Shown: one piece after another, positions 13,825 to 20,997 of the stretch
Layout: each line of letters begins with the position of its first letter
Position numbering within the stretch: the first letter of the stretch is position 1
Assembly (NCBI GenBank): GCA_964447105.1
Contig: CAYURH010000016.1
Span: 1 to 26,485, forward strand
Source: CAYURH01 sp964447105
GTDB taxonomy: Bacteria; Patescibacteriota; Saccharimonadia; Saccharimonadales; EFPC-124
Length of the DNA: 26,485 nt
Direction: 5' to 3'
Notes under the pieces: generated by a model
The model's database searches: none
What the model was told of the DNA's origin: nothing
The model's input: the letters and a program-made list of their open reading frames with translations, nothing else
Position numbers and translations under genes: made by a program

Positions 13825-14141
13825 GTTGGATTTATTTGGATGATTTTAGATTGTCTGCCCAACACCCATTTTTGCGCCGAACTGAGTTGTTTGTCGGTGC
13901 GATGTACGCAGCCAATCCAGCAACATGGGCGCCGTTTGCCTTCAGCCAGTTCGGTAACGGTGCGTTTGACATGGTCGGTGCGCGTAGCCGCTTGCTTGAC
14001 GGTGATAACCCAACAAATCCACTCGTTGCGGGCGAGGGGGGTGATGTTTTGCCAGGCTGCGAGCGATTTGGGTTTGGCCATCAGGGCTTTGCGCATATCG
14101 TCGGGCAGTTGGTGGACGGTGCCGGCGGGGACTTGTGCCAT
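13809..14141 (-). CDS. YdeI/OmpD-associated (OmdA) family protein, short form
   Basis: The 110-residue product carries the pattern seen in the C-terminal part of YdeI/OmdA proteins: a start ending in PDDMRKALMAKPKSLAAWQ, then LARNEWICWVITVKQAATR, and the closing TVTELAEGKRRPCCW. Full-length YdeI proteins are larger; compact ones like this also exist. The family is linked to bacteriocin or peptide protection in some bacteria, but its biochemical function is not settled. The ATG at 14141 has AGGAGA just upstream. It follows the pilin-like gene by 9 bases on the same strand, so the two are probably cotranscribed. Its last codons overlap the facing gene's terminator. Confidence 0.75.
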   Translation of the reverse strand: MAQVPAGTVHQLPDDMRKALMAKPKSLAAWQNITPLARNEWICWVITVKQAATRTDHVKRTVTELAEGKRRPCCWIGCVHRTDKQLSSAQKWVLGRQSKIIQINPTKNRP

Positions 14142-14150
14142 ATGGTTCTC

Positions 14151-14828
14151 CTAATAGCTGGCAGATTCCAAAATCTTAATGGCTTCGGCGATTTCGTCTG
14201 AATCACTAATTGTTTGAAGTGGCTTTTCGGCCTGTGTGTACAGCATGGTTATGACAATAGGTAAAGTGGCGTTATTGTCGTTAGATTTGACATTTTTGCC
14301 CCTAATAAGTCCGCCAGCCCAACCCACAGTGTCTGCTGCCACGTTTACATAACCTATATTGCCACTTCCTTTGTCAACGAAATTAAGATAGGCCGTTTTG
14401 CCTAAAAAACTTATTTCTTTAGACAGAGCTAACACGCAGGTATCACAGGCGCCGCCTATACCATAGGCTCCAGTTTGCATAGATATAACAAAACCGTTAT
14501 CTTTGGTTAATCTCAGCACATCGGAGCCAGGGGTAACGTCAGAGTTAGCGGCTGACTTATCTTCGAGAGTATAGCTCTTAGGATATTTAAAACTGAATTT
14601 TTCATACTTTAGATTATAAGTTTGCCAGTTGGCATAGGCGTCGACTGTGATTGATGTCTTTTCCGATGACACGGGTGTCTGACTCTGACTAGACTGCTGT
14701 GATCGGTCATCGGCCATTTTATTGTTCAGGTGGTCGTATACTTGCCAACCTACCACACCAAGAAGTCCAACAACCAGAATGGCAGTTAGTATTTCAACAA
14801 CGCTAAAACCTTTTTGATTAGCTTTCAT
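14151..14828 (-). CDS. Type IV pilin-like (pseudopilin-like) protein
   Basis: The start MKANQKGFSVVEILTAI is a class III signal: a short basic leader, prepilin peptidase cleavage between G and F, E at position 5 of the mature chain, then a hydrophobic helix. From the ATG at 14828 the protein has 225 residues. Two further in-frame ATGs (14840 and 14846) lie on or next to the likely -10 region, and GGAAG precedes 14828. After a Ser/Gln-rich linker the ectodomain starts FSFKYPKSYTLED and has a CDTC pair. Type IV pili of related lineages serve attachment and DNA uptake. No assembly ATPase or peptidase gene is nearby, so this may be a minor pilin or a stray anchored protein. Confidence 0.8.
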   Translation of the reverse strand: MKANQKGFSVVEILTAILVVGLLGVVGWQVYDHLNNKMADDRSQQSSQSQTPVSSEKTSITVDAYANWQTYNLKYEKFSFKYPKSYTLEDKSAANSDVTPGSDVLRLTKDNGFVISMQTGAYGIGGACDTCVLALSKEISFLGKTAYLNFVDKGSGNIGYVNVAADTVGWAGGLIRGKNVKSNDNNATLPIVITMLYTQAEKPLQTISDSDEIAEAIKILESASY

Positions 14829-14878
14829 ATATTCTTCCATACGCATAGTATATCATCGTAATAGCGGGGTATTGTCAA

Positions 14879-14991
14879 CGAGATCATGTCATTAGTCTAC
14901 AGGGTTGAGGCTGGGAAATGCCAGTATTGGTTTAAGCAAATGATGAACTACTGCGCGAAGGGGTTCGGCTGAACTCTTGCTTAAGATCTCG
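14879..14991. repeat. Nested inverted repeats, possible three-way-junction element
   Basis: CGAGATC (14879-14885) pairs with GATCTCG (14985-14991). Inside it CTGG/CCAG (14911-14914/14921-14924) form one hairpin and TTAAGCAA (14932-14939) pairs with TTGCTTAA (14977-14984). Within the last, GTTC and GAAC (14963-14974) can pair. The right arms are contiguous, so the fold is a three-way junction. It lies in the 231-base divergent gap between the pilin-like gene and the gene at 15060. A TGTCAA just before it (14873-14878) is a TTGACA for the pilin gene. The rest of this gap shows a possible TATACT at about 15027 for the rightward gene. Confidence 0.45.
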
Positions 14992-15059
14992 GAACGAATT
15001 AATCTGGAATTACAAGCTTTAGGATTATACTAAGTACAAATAGTAAAAAGGATACGTAT

Positions 15060-15872
15060 ATGCCTCCTAGTAATCAACCAACACAACCAACTAATGGTAC
15101 GCCTGGTGCTCCGAATTTGGTTGAGCCAAATGGTGCTCCTCTACAAACCCCACCCATGTCGCCGACTCCTGGCAAATCCAAATGGCCACTCATCGCAGCT
15201 TTGGCAGCGGTTGTCCTGATAGCGGCTGGTGTCGCTGTGTACTTTTTGGTGCTGCAGCCGAATACTCAATCTTCCAATACTCCCAACACTTCTACTCCCA
15301 ACACTTCCAACAGCAAAGAAAACAGCTCTTCAGGCACGAGTAACGCTGCGACTACCACGACATCTTTGACCACTACAGACAGCCCCAATGATGCGAACGG
15401 GACCATATCCTTTACGCACCCAGCGAGCTGGACAGTGTCAACAGAAACTGATCAAAACGACACCAAGAAAACCATCATCAAATCCCCCATGGGTAACACC
15501 GTAGAAATGTACACAAGAGATAGCGTGGGTGGTAGTTGTGACGAGGATACGCTGACCTACACATTGGTCAAAAAAATCACTACTAAAAACCCAGCGTATG
15601 TTTTTACCGAATACCAAACTCCGGCATCATCGGGTCTGCCCCAGACGCTTAGCTTAGAACCTAACTACGACAAGCGATCCGCCGCGCACAGGGCGCTCAC
15701 CGAAGGCAAAAGCAACGTTGGCGTGTGCCAAAACTTGTTCTTTTACCCAATCGCCAAAGACATAAGTGTAACCCTCAAAAATTCCTCTGGCAAAGCAGCT
15801 ACCTACAGTGATCTAAAAAATGACACTGAGTTCATAACTATGCTGCAGTCTTTCAACGTCACTGATAATTAA
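15060..15872 (+). CDS. Membrane-anchored protein with Ser/Thr linker and extracytoplasmic domain
   Basis: The 270-residue protein starts with a Pro/Asn/Thr-rich cytoplasmic stretch (1-38), then KSKWPLIAALAAVVLIAAGV (39-58) and a membrane segment to about 66. A Thr/Ser/Asn-rich linker (67-113) leads to an ectodomain of about 155 residues. The ectodomain opens ISFTHPASWTVSTETD and contains SCDEDTLTY and VCQNLF cysteines. The order (anchor, disordered linker, F-x-x-P-x-x-[WY] strand, basic/hydrophobic core) matches the ectodomain of the pilin-like neighbour. AAAGGAT precedes the ATG at 15060. It is probably a surface protein; I do not recognise a named family. Confidence 0.75.
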   Translation: MPPSNQPTQPTNGTPGAPNLVEPNGAPLQTPPMSPTPGKSKWPLIAALAAVVLIAAGVAVYFLVLQPNTQSSNTPNTSTPNTSNSKENSSSGTSNAATTTTSLTTTDSPNDANGTISFTHPASWTVSTETDQNDTKKTIIKSPMGNTVEMYTRDSVGGSCDEDTLTYTLVKKITTKNPAYVFTEYQTPASSGLPQTLSLEPNYDKRSAAHRALTEGKSNVGVCQNLFFYPIAKDISVTLKNSSGKAATYSDLKNDTEFITMLQSFNVTDN

Positions 15873-15889
15873 CCATTGCGACTTAGTAC

Positions 15890-15924
15890 AGAAAAAGCCC
15901 TCCTAAAATAAAGGGGCTTTTTCT
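15890..15924 (+). terminator. Bidirectional intrinsic terminator
   Basis: AGAAAAAGCCC (15890-15900) pairs with GGGCTTTTTCT (15914-15924), giving a stem flanked by A- and T-runs usable on both strands. It lies 17 bases after the stop at 15872. Confidence 0.85.
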
Positions 15925-15993
15925 ATTGAACGTAGGAAATAACTATAACTTCTAGTAGTGATCTAATAATTTTGCGTCCACGAGGCTTTATCT

Positions 15994-16044
15994 GGTCGGG
16001 CAAGCCAAGGTGCGTTGGATACGCACCTCTAAGCTTGCCCGACC
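15994..16044 (-). terminator. Long GC-rich inverted repeat after the M23 peptidase gene
   Basis: GGTCGGGCAAGC (15994-16005) pairs with GCTTGCCCGACC (16033-16044), and AGGTGCGT (16008-16015) with ACGCACCT (16021-16028): 20 pairs with a small internal loop. No T-tract follows on the minus strand. Same style as the repeats behind the other GC-rich genes. Confidence 0.6.
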
Positions 16045-16074
16045 GTCACTGTTGTCCCCTAGCCCCTTGCTCGG

Positions 16075-17538
16075 CTAAATGCCGATAAACGCGCGCTGCC
16101 CGCTAGGCGCAGCGCCCACTGGCAGCGGCCAGGATCCTGCCACTGTACCCATGCCGCTCAGTACGAACAGGTCCGGTTTGCCCGACGGTGTGTTGGCGAT
16201 ATAGACCACCGCCAACTGGTCGTAGGGAGTGCCGAAACGCCCCGAGAGCAGCTGGCCTTCACCGTTCAGCCAGCCACCCACCGGCAGCGTGGCCGAAGTG
16301 AGCGACTGGTACGACGATAGGCCGCTGAGTGTGAAGAAATCGACATTGTTCGTCGGCGTACCCTGGTGGAAGCCAACGCCCAGATCGACCCTTCCGTCGT
16401 GGTTGAAGTCGCCCGCCACCGCGTCGGACCGCGTACCGTCATGACCGCCGATCGGCACTTCGGCCAGATAGGCCCATGACTGGAACGGCACCGGTGAGGT
16501 TGCAGCGTTCAGCACACCAAAGGCGGCCTTGGGCGCGCCGTTGTTGGCGAAGAACACGCCTACATCGGCCTTGCCGTCGCCGGTAAAGTCGCCGATCACG
16601 ACATCGCCGTGATCCGGCCCAAACTGACCCATCGGAGTCGACACCGTCGCCAAGAAGGTGGTGAACGACGGACCGGCAGCCACGAATACCGCCGAATGGC
16701 CCGACGAGTCGCCCTGTGTCACTACCAGGTAGAGATCCAGGACACCATCACCGTTGAAGTCGCCCAGGCCGAACTGGCCATTGCCGGGAGTAACGGCGCC
16801 GATTGTGGTGGGATTGCCGGTGATCGTTCCGTCCGGCTTTACCTTGACCGCATCGGTGCCGCCTGAACCCGACTGCCAGAAGTGAACGAGCTCAACGGCA
16901 AGTTCGGGCGTAGATGTGTTGTAGGAGTCGTTCCAGACGAACTTGTCGCTCCATGCCGGTACTTGGTTCCACGAGGTGTAGCCCAGGGTGTCCGGGTATT
17001 GCACTAGTGCGGAGCCGTGCATGGCGCTCATCAGGCCGGGGTCGACCTTGGAGCCATTCACCGATTCGTCGTAGTGAAGGTGTGCGACACCGTTGGCCAT
17101 GGTGTCGCCGCTGTCACCAATGTGCTGGCCGCGGCTGACTACTTGGCCAGCCACAACGTTCGTTGCTGACAGGTGCAAGTAACGCGACTTGCGCCCATCG
17201 CTGTGGGTGATTTCCACGAACCGGCCGCGAGTGTCGCAGCTGGTAGTGCAAGAGCCGTTGACTGCCGCCACGGTGCCCGGACCTGCCGCGTACACCGGCG
17301 TGCCGACGGGCGCGATGAAGTCGATGCCGTAGTAGCCGTGATAGCCACCGTCGCACCCGTTGTACCAGGTGCAGCCGACCTCCACCACACCATCGACCGC
17401 CTTGAGCGGCAGCCAATCGGCCGTTTCACTGGCCTGCGCCGGGGCAGCGCCCAGCCATGCGGTCAGAGCTACGACCAGCCCCATGAGTCCGACGTGCAGC
17501 AAGCCACGCGTCGGGTTTTTTGTGATGAGAAGTTTCAT
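16075..17538 (-). CDS. Secreted M23 metallopeptidase with FG-GAP-like repeats
   Basis: The 487-residue protein has a signal peptide (basic start, hydrophobic 14-30, AQA-SE cleavage near 36). A LytM/M23 domain spans about 50-170: H67 and D73 in HGYYGID (two residues wider than HxGxD), H122 in YLHLS, and H153-x-H155 in AHLHYD. The C-terminal half has at least three calcium-type FG-GAP/VCBS repeats: GDFNGDGVLDL (259-269), GDFTGDGKADV (316-326) and GDFNHDGRVDL (376-386). M23 enzymes cut peptidoglycan cross-bridges; the repeats probably form a beta-propeller for binding. In an epibiont this could act on its own or its host's wall. It is GC-rich, with its own promoter and inverted repeat. Confidence 0.88.
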   Translation of the reverse strand: MKLLITKNPTRGLLHVGLMGLVVALTAWLGAAPAQASETADWLPLKAVDGVVEVGCTWYNGCDGGYHGYYGIDFIAPVGTPVYAAGPGTVAAVNGSCTTSCDTRGRFVEITHSDGRKSRYLHLSATNVVAGQVVSRGQHIGDSGDTMANGVAHLHYDESVNGSKVDPGLMSAMHGSALVQYPDTLGYTSWNQVPAWSDKFVWNDSYNTSTPELAVELVHFWQSGSGGTDAVKVKPDGTITGNPTTIGAVTPGNGQFGLGDFNGDGVLDLYLVVTQGDSSGHSAVFVAAGPSFTTFLATVSTPMGQFGPDHGDVVIGDFTGDGKADVGVFFANNGAPKAAFGVLNAATSPVPFQSWAYLAEVPIGGHDGTRSDAVAGDFNHDGRVDLGVGFHQGTPTNNVDFFTLSGLSSYQSLTSATLPVGGWLNGEGQLLSGRFGTPYDQLAVVYIANTPSGKPDLFVLSGMGTVAGSWPLPVGAAPSGQRAFIGI

Positions 17539-17641
17539 TCCTTGCCAATCTTTAGGATGTGGTTGTGTGTTCAGTTGTGAAGGAACAACGCCCCACTGGC
17601 GGTGAGGAATGTTTCGAGACCTTGTAGCTAAGGGACTTATA

Positions 17642-17650
17642 ATTATACCA
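17642..17650 (-). promoter_or_regulatory. Extended -10 promoter of the M23 peptidase gene
   Basis: On the minus strand TGG-TATAAT (TATAAT 17642-17647) gives an extended -10 with no clear -35 box. The predicted leader is about 100 bases and contains a CGCC/GGCG hairpin. AAGGA sits directly before the ATG at 17538, an unusually tight spacing. Confidence 0.55.
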
Positions 17651-17691
17651 TACGGATCAAGCTGGTCGCTACAACAGCTCTGGATGGAATT

Positions 17692-17708
17692 GAGGGTTGT
17701 TGACCCTC
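17692..17708 (-). terminator. Short hairpin after the 17721-18218 Nudix gene
   Basis: GAGGGT (17692-17697) and ACCCTC (17703-17708) form a 6-bp stem 12 bases past the stop codon. No T-tract follows on the minus strand, so its terminator role is uncertain. Confidence 0.35.
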
Positions 17709-17720
17709 CCTGGGTTCGGG

Positions 17721-18218
17721 CTAAATCAGTGTTTTAAGCGCCCAGCTTAGGCTTGGGCGATAATTTTCGGGGTGCGCCTGTAGCTCTTGTTCTAATTCCT
17801 CACGATCGAACCATTTAACCTGCTCAACTTCTTCTTGCTGGATAGTAGATTCGGCTACAGGCTTGTCAACGACCAATGTGTACCACTGTACGAAAAAAGT
17901 ATGCTCTTCTTGCATGTGCCTTTTGGGGCCTTGGGCTGGTGCAATGTTTGTGAGGGCGATCTCTTCCTGAGCTTCTTTGATGATGTTCGTGCGGTAGGTT
18001 TCGCCCTCTTCAACGGTGCCAGCAACGGCCGGGCCCCACACGCCGGGATCGTGTTTTTTGGTGAATTTACGCTGGGCAAGTAGGATGTCGCCGTCGGGGT
18101 TAGTAATCCAAAGCGCCGACACTCGATAGATGTCTGTGGGCATGATCTTGGTGCGCTCTTTGTGGCCAATGATTTTGTCTTGATCGTTAACTATAATGAT
18201 ACGAGATGTAGTAGCCAT
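17721..18218 (-). CDS. Nudix hydrolase
   Basis: The 165-residue protein resembles the isopentenyl-diphosphate-isomerase-like/YfcD branch of the Nudix superfamily: DQDKIIGHKERTKIMP near the start, ALWITNPDGDILLAQRK, then the Nudix box GTVEEGETYRTNIIKEAQEE. The box keeps the catalytic glutamates but has Lys for the usual Arg and Ala for the late Gly (EEIAL). Substrate cannot be predicted; a nucleoside or isoprenoid diphosphate is possible. I choose the ATG at 18218. A frame running to 18302 adds 28 residues that overlap the divergent gene's start and look unconserved. It is divergent from the nucleotidyltransferase gene and shares its short promoter region. Confidence 0.88.
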   Translation of the reverse strand: MATTSRIIIVNDQDKIIGHKERTKIMPTDIYRVSALWITNPDGDILLAQRKFTKKHDPGVWGPAVAGTVEEGETYRTNIIKEAQEEIALTNIAPAQGPKRHMQEEHTFFVQWYTLVVDKPVAESTIQQEEVEQVKWFDREELEQELQAHPENYRPSLSWALKTLI

Positions 18219-18287
18219 ACATATATTGAACAACAAAACAGGCATTTTGTGAGGATACGTTACAATACAACTAGCAAAGGATTCAAT

Positions 18288-19139
18288 ATGCCACATTACC
18301 AAGAAGTCTCTGATAGATTTTTGCCGTTAACTGGACAGTTTTTGGAGCTTTCCAAACGCTTGGAGTATGTCAAAGCATTTTGGATTCACGGTTCGCGCTC
18401 GGTTGGGCGGCATGTCCATACATCTGATATTGATTACCTTTTCGTGTTAGAGAAGCACAACAAGAAAGACTTCGAAAAACAGCTCAGCAGTTTTGTGGAG
18501 TGGAAAGATATGCCGGGTTTCTTCCCTGAACAAACATGGCGTGGTTGTCGTTGGAATAGTAATGGTATGTCAGAAAAAATAGGCGTGCACATTTACACCG
18601 AAGACGAAGTAAATGCTATGTTTGCTGATTTGTTTAACAACGAGCCTATGGATATTTCGGCTATGACATGGTTAGAGCGCTGGCAGAATACAAAATTCTT
18701 AGGCTCACAAGGCCAAGCGCAGTTTATGGTTCGCGAATCCGTACCTGTGTATGATCCCCATGATATATTACCCAGGCTCAAAAGTGAGGTCGATAAATAT
18801 TCCGACAAGTTTTCCCAACACATTGTTGATACAATGACGCGTTATTTGGAAACAAAGCTGCAATGGTTTGGCGACCCATGGATTCCGCGCAGTAAATATA
18901 GCTTTATGGTAGATATGAAGGAGGTTTTATACTTTATCGCTGCTGCGCATTACGCCAAGAATAAGGCCTTTATGCAACAGGGGCTAAAGCGCTATCATTT
19001 GGATTTAGAAGGTTTCAAGCCAGATATACGAAAAGACCTCGACAGGTTATTGGCCGTAGACGATACGTTTGAAACGGAAGATAAGGCGCAGTATTTAAAA
19101 AGCATCGTTTCTGCTCTAAAAAAGCTGAATTCAGATTGA
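18288..19139 (+). CDS. Nucleotidyltransferase-domain protein
   Basis: The 283-residue protein has a DNA-polymerase-beta-type nucleotidyltransferase signature near the N-terminus, HGSRSVGRHVHTSDIDYLFV (about 34-53), with the GS motif and the D-x-D metal pair in SDIDY. A large, mostly helical C-terminal region follows (LRPKSEV-like helices; YLETKLQWFGDPWIPRSKYS). Overall size resembles aminoglycoside nucleotidyltransferases and uncharacterised relatives, and the substrate is unknown. The ATG at 18288 has AAAGGA at 18276-18281 and a TACAAT box at 18261-18266. An upstream in-frame ATG at 18162 would overlap the divergent Nudix gene. No toxin-antitoxin partner of the MNT-HEPN type is adjacent. Confidence 0.8.
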   Translation: MPHYQEVSDRFLPLTGQFLELSKRLEYVKAFWIHGSRSVGRHVHTSDIDYLFVLEKHNKKDFEKQLSSFVEWKDMPGFFPEQTWRGCRWNSNGMSEKIGVHIYTEDEVNAMFADLFNNEPMDISAMTWLERWQNTKFLGSQGQAQFMVRESVPVYDPHDILPRLKSEVDKYSDKFSQHIVDTMTRYLETKLQWFGDPWIPRSKYSFMVDMKEVLYFIAAAHYAKNKAFMQQGLKRYHLDLEGFKPDIRKDLDRLLAVDDTFETEDKAQYLKSIVSALKKLNSD

Positions 19140-19274
19140 CAGAGGTAAAATACAGGCAAAAGCACGAGAATATAGCATTGAGCTGGTGAACTCGCTGGGT
19201 GAGTTCTGGAACGTCCTTAAGGCTGGCATGGTGAATTTGTTTAATCGTCTTAAGAACCTGTTGTGGCTAGCTGG

Positions 19275-19880
19275 TCATGATTCCAGTTGCTTCGTCCTAC
19301 TATGATAAGGCTCTAGAATATATTGCCTATAGTCATTATAAAGCTTGCCGTTTGGGAGCACCTTTACGCCATCGTATACAGTCTGAATATACGCGAGACC
19401 TACGGTAACGAGCTTATAGCTTGGTTCGTCGCTGGGGTCTTCGTTCAGTGCGCTCGGATCTATTTTCTCAAGGATATTTTGTAGTTCGCTATAGTACTGC
19501 CAGTCGATGGCGCCTTTTACTAATGCGTCAAATAGGCATGACAACGCCACTGCCTGATCTTGGCTTCGCATCGTCTCGAGGCTTAGCAAAACATTTTCTA
19601 GGATCTTTTCACGACCATATTTATTGACAAGTTCATCATAATCCTGCTGCCCAGCCTTACCTAGTTGCAGGGCGTGCACGAAATAGTTCACATTACGGGC
19701 AATACGCCAATTTCTAATATTATAAACTGTGGAAATTACACCTTTTGCCGTACTAATTATGGGCATATCACCCGCAACTTGGGCGAGATCACCATTTAAG
19801 AAATTATTTGCAAACTTATCGAGTATGACCTCAGCATTATCTTCAAGAGCACTAGTGGCGGCATCGTTTTCTTTACCCAT
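19275..19880 (-). CDS. Helical protein of unknown function in the glycosyltransferase cluster
   Basis: The 201-residue protein starts at 19880, where AGGAG precedes the ATG; an upstream ATG at 19946 would overlap the GT2 gene. It reads as mostly helical. A moderately hydrophobic patch (DMPIISTAKGVISTVYNIRN, about 38-57) could touch the membrane. After it come segments such as NYFVHALQLGKAG and a run of amphipathic helices ending GAIDWQYYSELQNILEKID. The order recalls an unnamed family of small bacterial proteins with a P-x-x-S-x-x-x-x hydrophobic patch followed by helices, but this is memory of style, not a match. It follows the GT2 gene by 25 bases and is probably cotranscribed. Confidence 0.6.
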   Translation of the reverse strand: MGKENDAATSALEDNAEVILDKFANNFLNGDLAQVAGDMPIISTAKGVISTVYNIRNWRIARNVNYFVHALQLGKAGQQDYDELVNKYGREKILENVLLSLETMRSQDQAVALSCLFDALVKGAIDWQYYSELQNILEKIDPSALNEDPSDEPSYKLVTVGLAYIQTVYDGVKVLPNGKLYNDYRQYILEPYHSRTKQLES

Positions 19881-19905
19881 AAGATCTCCTTTAGACCTCG
19901 CAATA

Positions 19906-20907
19906 CTAATGTATCCATAATATGCCGTAATCCTCAATATACTCAACCAATTCTTGACCGCCAGGGCGTTTCAGCGCGCGTTGTTTCAACAAATCGTAAG
20001 TTTGCTCGTTCACCGCTAAGTGTTCCGGCGTCGCAGGATGCTTAACGATTAGCTCCTCGCCACGCATAAATTTTTCGATCTCATCCTTAAAAGTACTGCC
20101 GGTACGTTCCGAAATACGAAGGGACGAAACTACTTTTAGCTCTGTTTTTTTGACAAGGATTTTACGATTATTGTTCTCTGCATAATGCCATAGTCGATAC
20201 CCGAATTCTTTATCTTCCTCGACTATTACACTCTTGAATCCTCCAATTGCTACTGACTCAAAACAGCGCGTAAGCATATTTGATCCGCCGAACGTATGAA
20301 GAACACGCCTCCCTTTCAAGAAATTCGAAAGCTCCTTACATTGCTTGGAAAGGCCTACCTGGCTAAAGGCAGCTCTCAGCCTGTCGGCGTCATATTCAGG
20401 GTAATCACTTACGAAAGCTTCACGCCATTTGCCGCCGACAATGCCTACTACATTCGGGTCGCTAAATAGGTTTAATGACTTACGAATGAACTGCTTATCT
20501 TTGAAATAAACATCAGCATCTACGTGCAACAAAATGCCATTATGACTATTAGAACGGAACCGCTTTGCCGCCGCATGAACGAGGAGGTTACGGACTTTAC
20601 CTATGTTGCAGCCAGGAATTTCACGACCAGGTGAGCTGTGGTCAATGAATTCAACATTTAGTTGTTGCTTACTAAACTTTTTTGCCAAGCCTGCTCGTAG
20701 TAACCTTTGATTGGCATCATAAACCGCCTCATACCCCATAGCGCCAGGCTTATCATTGTTAATCAGACAGATGACCTCGAGCTGGGACAATGGGACCCCC
20801 TCCTGATCAATCAAGGACTCTAAAAGTCGCGTAAGAGTTTGGACGTCTTCGTTAAATGCAGGAACGAGGACTGCTAATTTGCAGTTCGGATTTTGAGACG
20901 CTGACAT
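19906..20907 (-). CDS. GT2-like glycosyltransferase
   Basis: The 333-residue protein has a GT-A fold: LAVLVPAFNED at 11-21, CLINND at 47-52, the nucleotide-sugar/metal motif HVDADVYF with D130-x-D132, GGSNMLTR at 207-214 in the acceptor region, and EEDKEFGYRLW with the probable catalytic acidic pair at about 230-232. No membrane segment is visible, so it is cytoplasmic or peripheral. It transfers a sugar from an unknown nucleotide sugar, probably to a glycan or lipid carrier. The Shine-Dalgarno site is weak. A dyad in the 90-base gap upstream may carry a promoter or operator. It sits in a leftward cluster with a GT8 enzyme. Confidence 0.85.
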   Translation of the reverse strand: MSASQNPNCKLAVLVPAFNEDVQTLTRLLESLIDQEGVPLSQLEVICLINNDKPGAMGYEAVYDANQRLLRAGLAKKFSKQQLNVEFIDHSSPGREIPGCNIGKVRNLLVHAAAKRFRSNSHNGILLHVDADVYFKDKQFIRKSLNLFSDPNVVGIVGGKWREAFVSDYPEYDADRLRAAFSQVGLSKQCKELSNFLKGRRVLHTFGGSNMLTRCFESVAIGGFKSVIVEEDKEFGYRLWHYAENNNRKILVKKTELKVVSSLRISERTGSTFKDEIEKFMRGEELIVKHPATPEHLAVNEQTYDLLKQRALKRPGGQELVEYIEDYGILWIH

Positions 20908-20916
20908 GATCGATGC

Positions 20917-20969
20917 AACCTATGTGTCCATGTTATATTTTGGCAATGCTCACGAATATAACATAGGTT
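20917..20969 (-). promoter_or_regulatory. Interrupted dyad before the GT2 gene
   Basis: AATATAACATAGGTT (20955-20969) is the exact reverse complement of AACCTATG (20917-20924) plus GTTATATT (20932-20939), which are split by a 7-base insert. A TATAAC-like -10 box lies in each arm on the minus strand. It may be an operator over an internal promoter or a hairpin between the GT8 and GT2 genes. Confidence 0.45.
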
Positions 20970-20997
20970 CCCTCGAAGTAACACAACTTTGTCGGTT

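Noticed and set aside
13764..14201. Possible gene on the + strand opposite the YdeI-like gene
   Set aside because: It begins in the terminator of the 13470 gene and reads as the antisense of a recognisable YdeI-like protein.
19141..19305. Short amphipathic frame on the + strand (contains WNVLKAGMVNLFNRLKNLLW)
   Set aside because: No suitable start codon or ribosome site, and it overlaps the end of the facing gene; a peptide gene or relic cannot be excluded. The rest of 19140-19274 holds only a GAACTC/GAGTTC hairpin.
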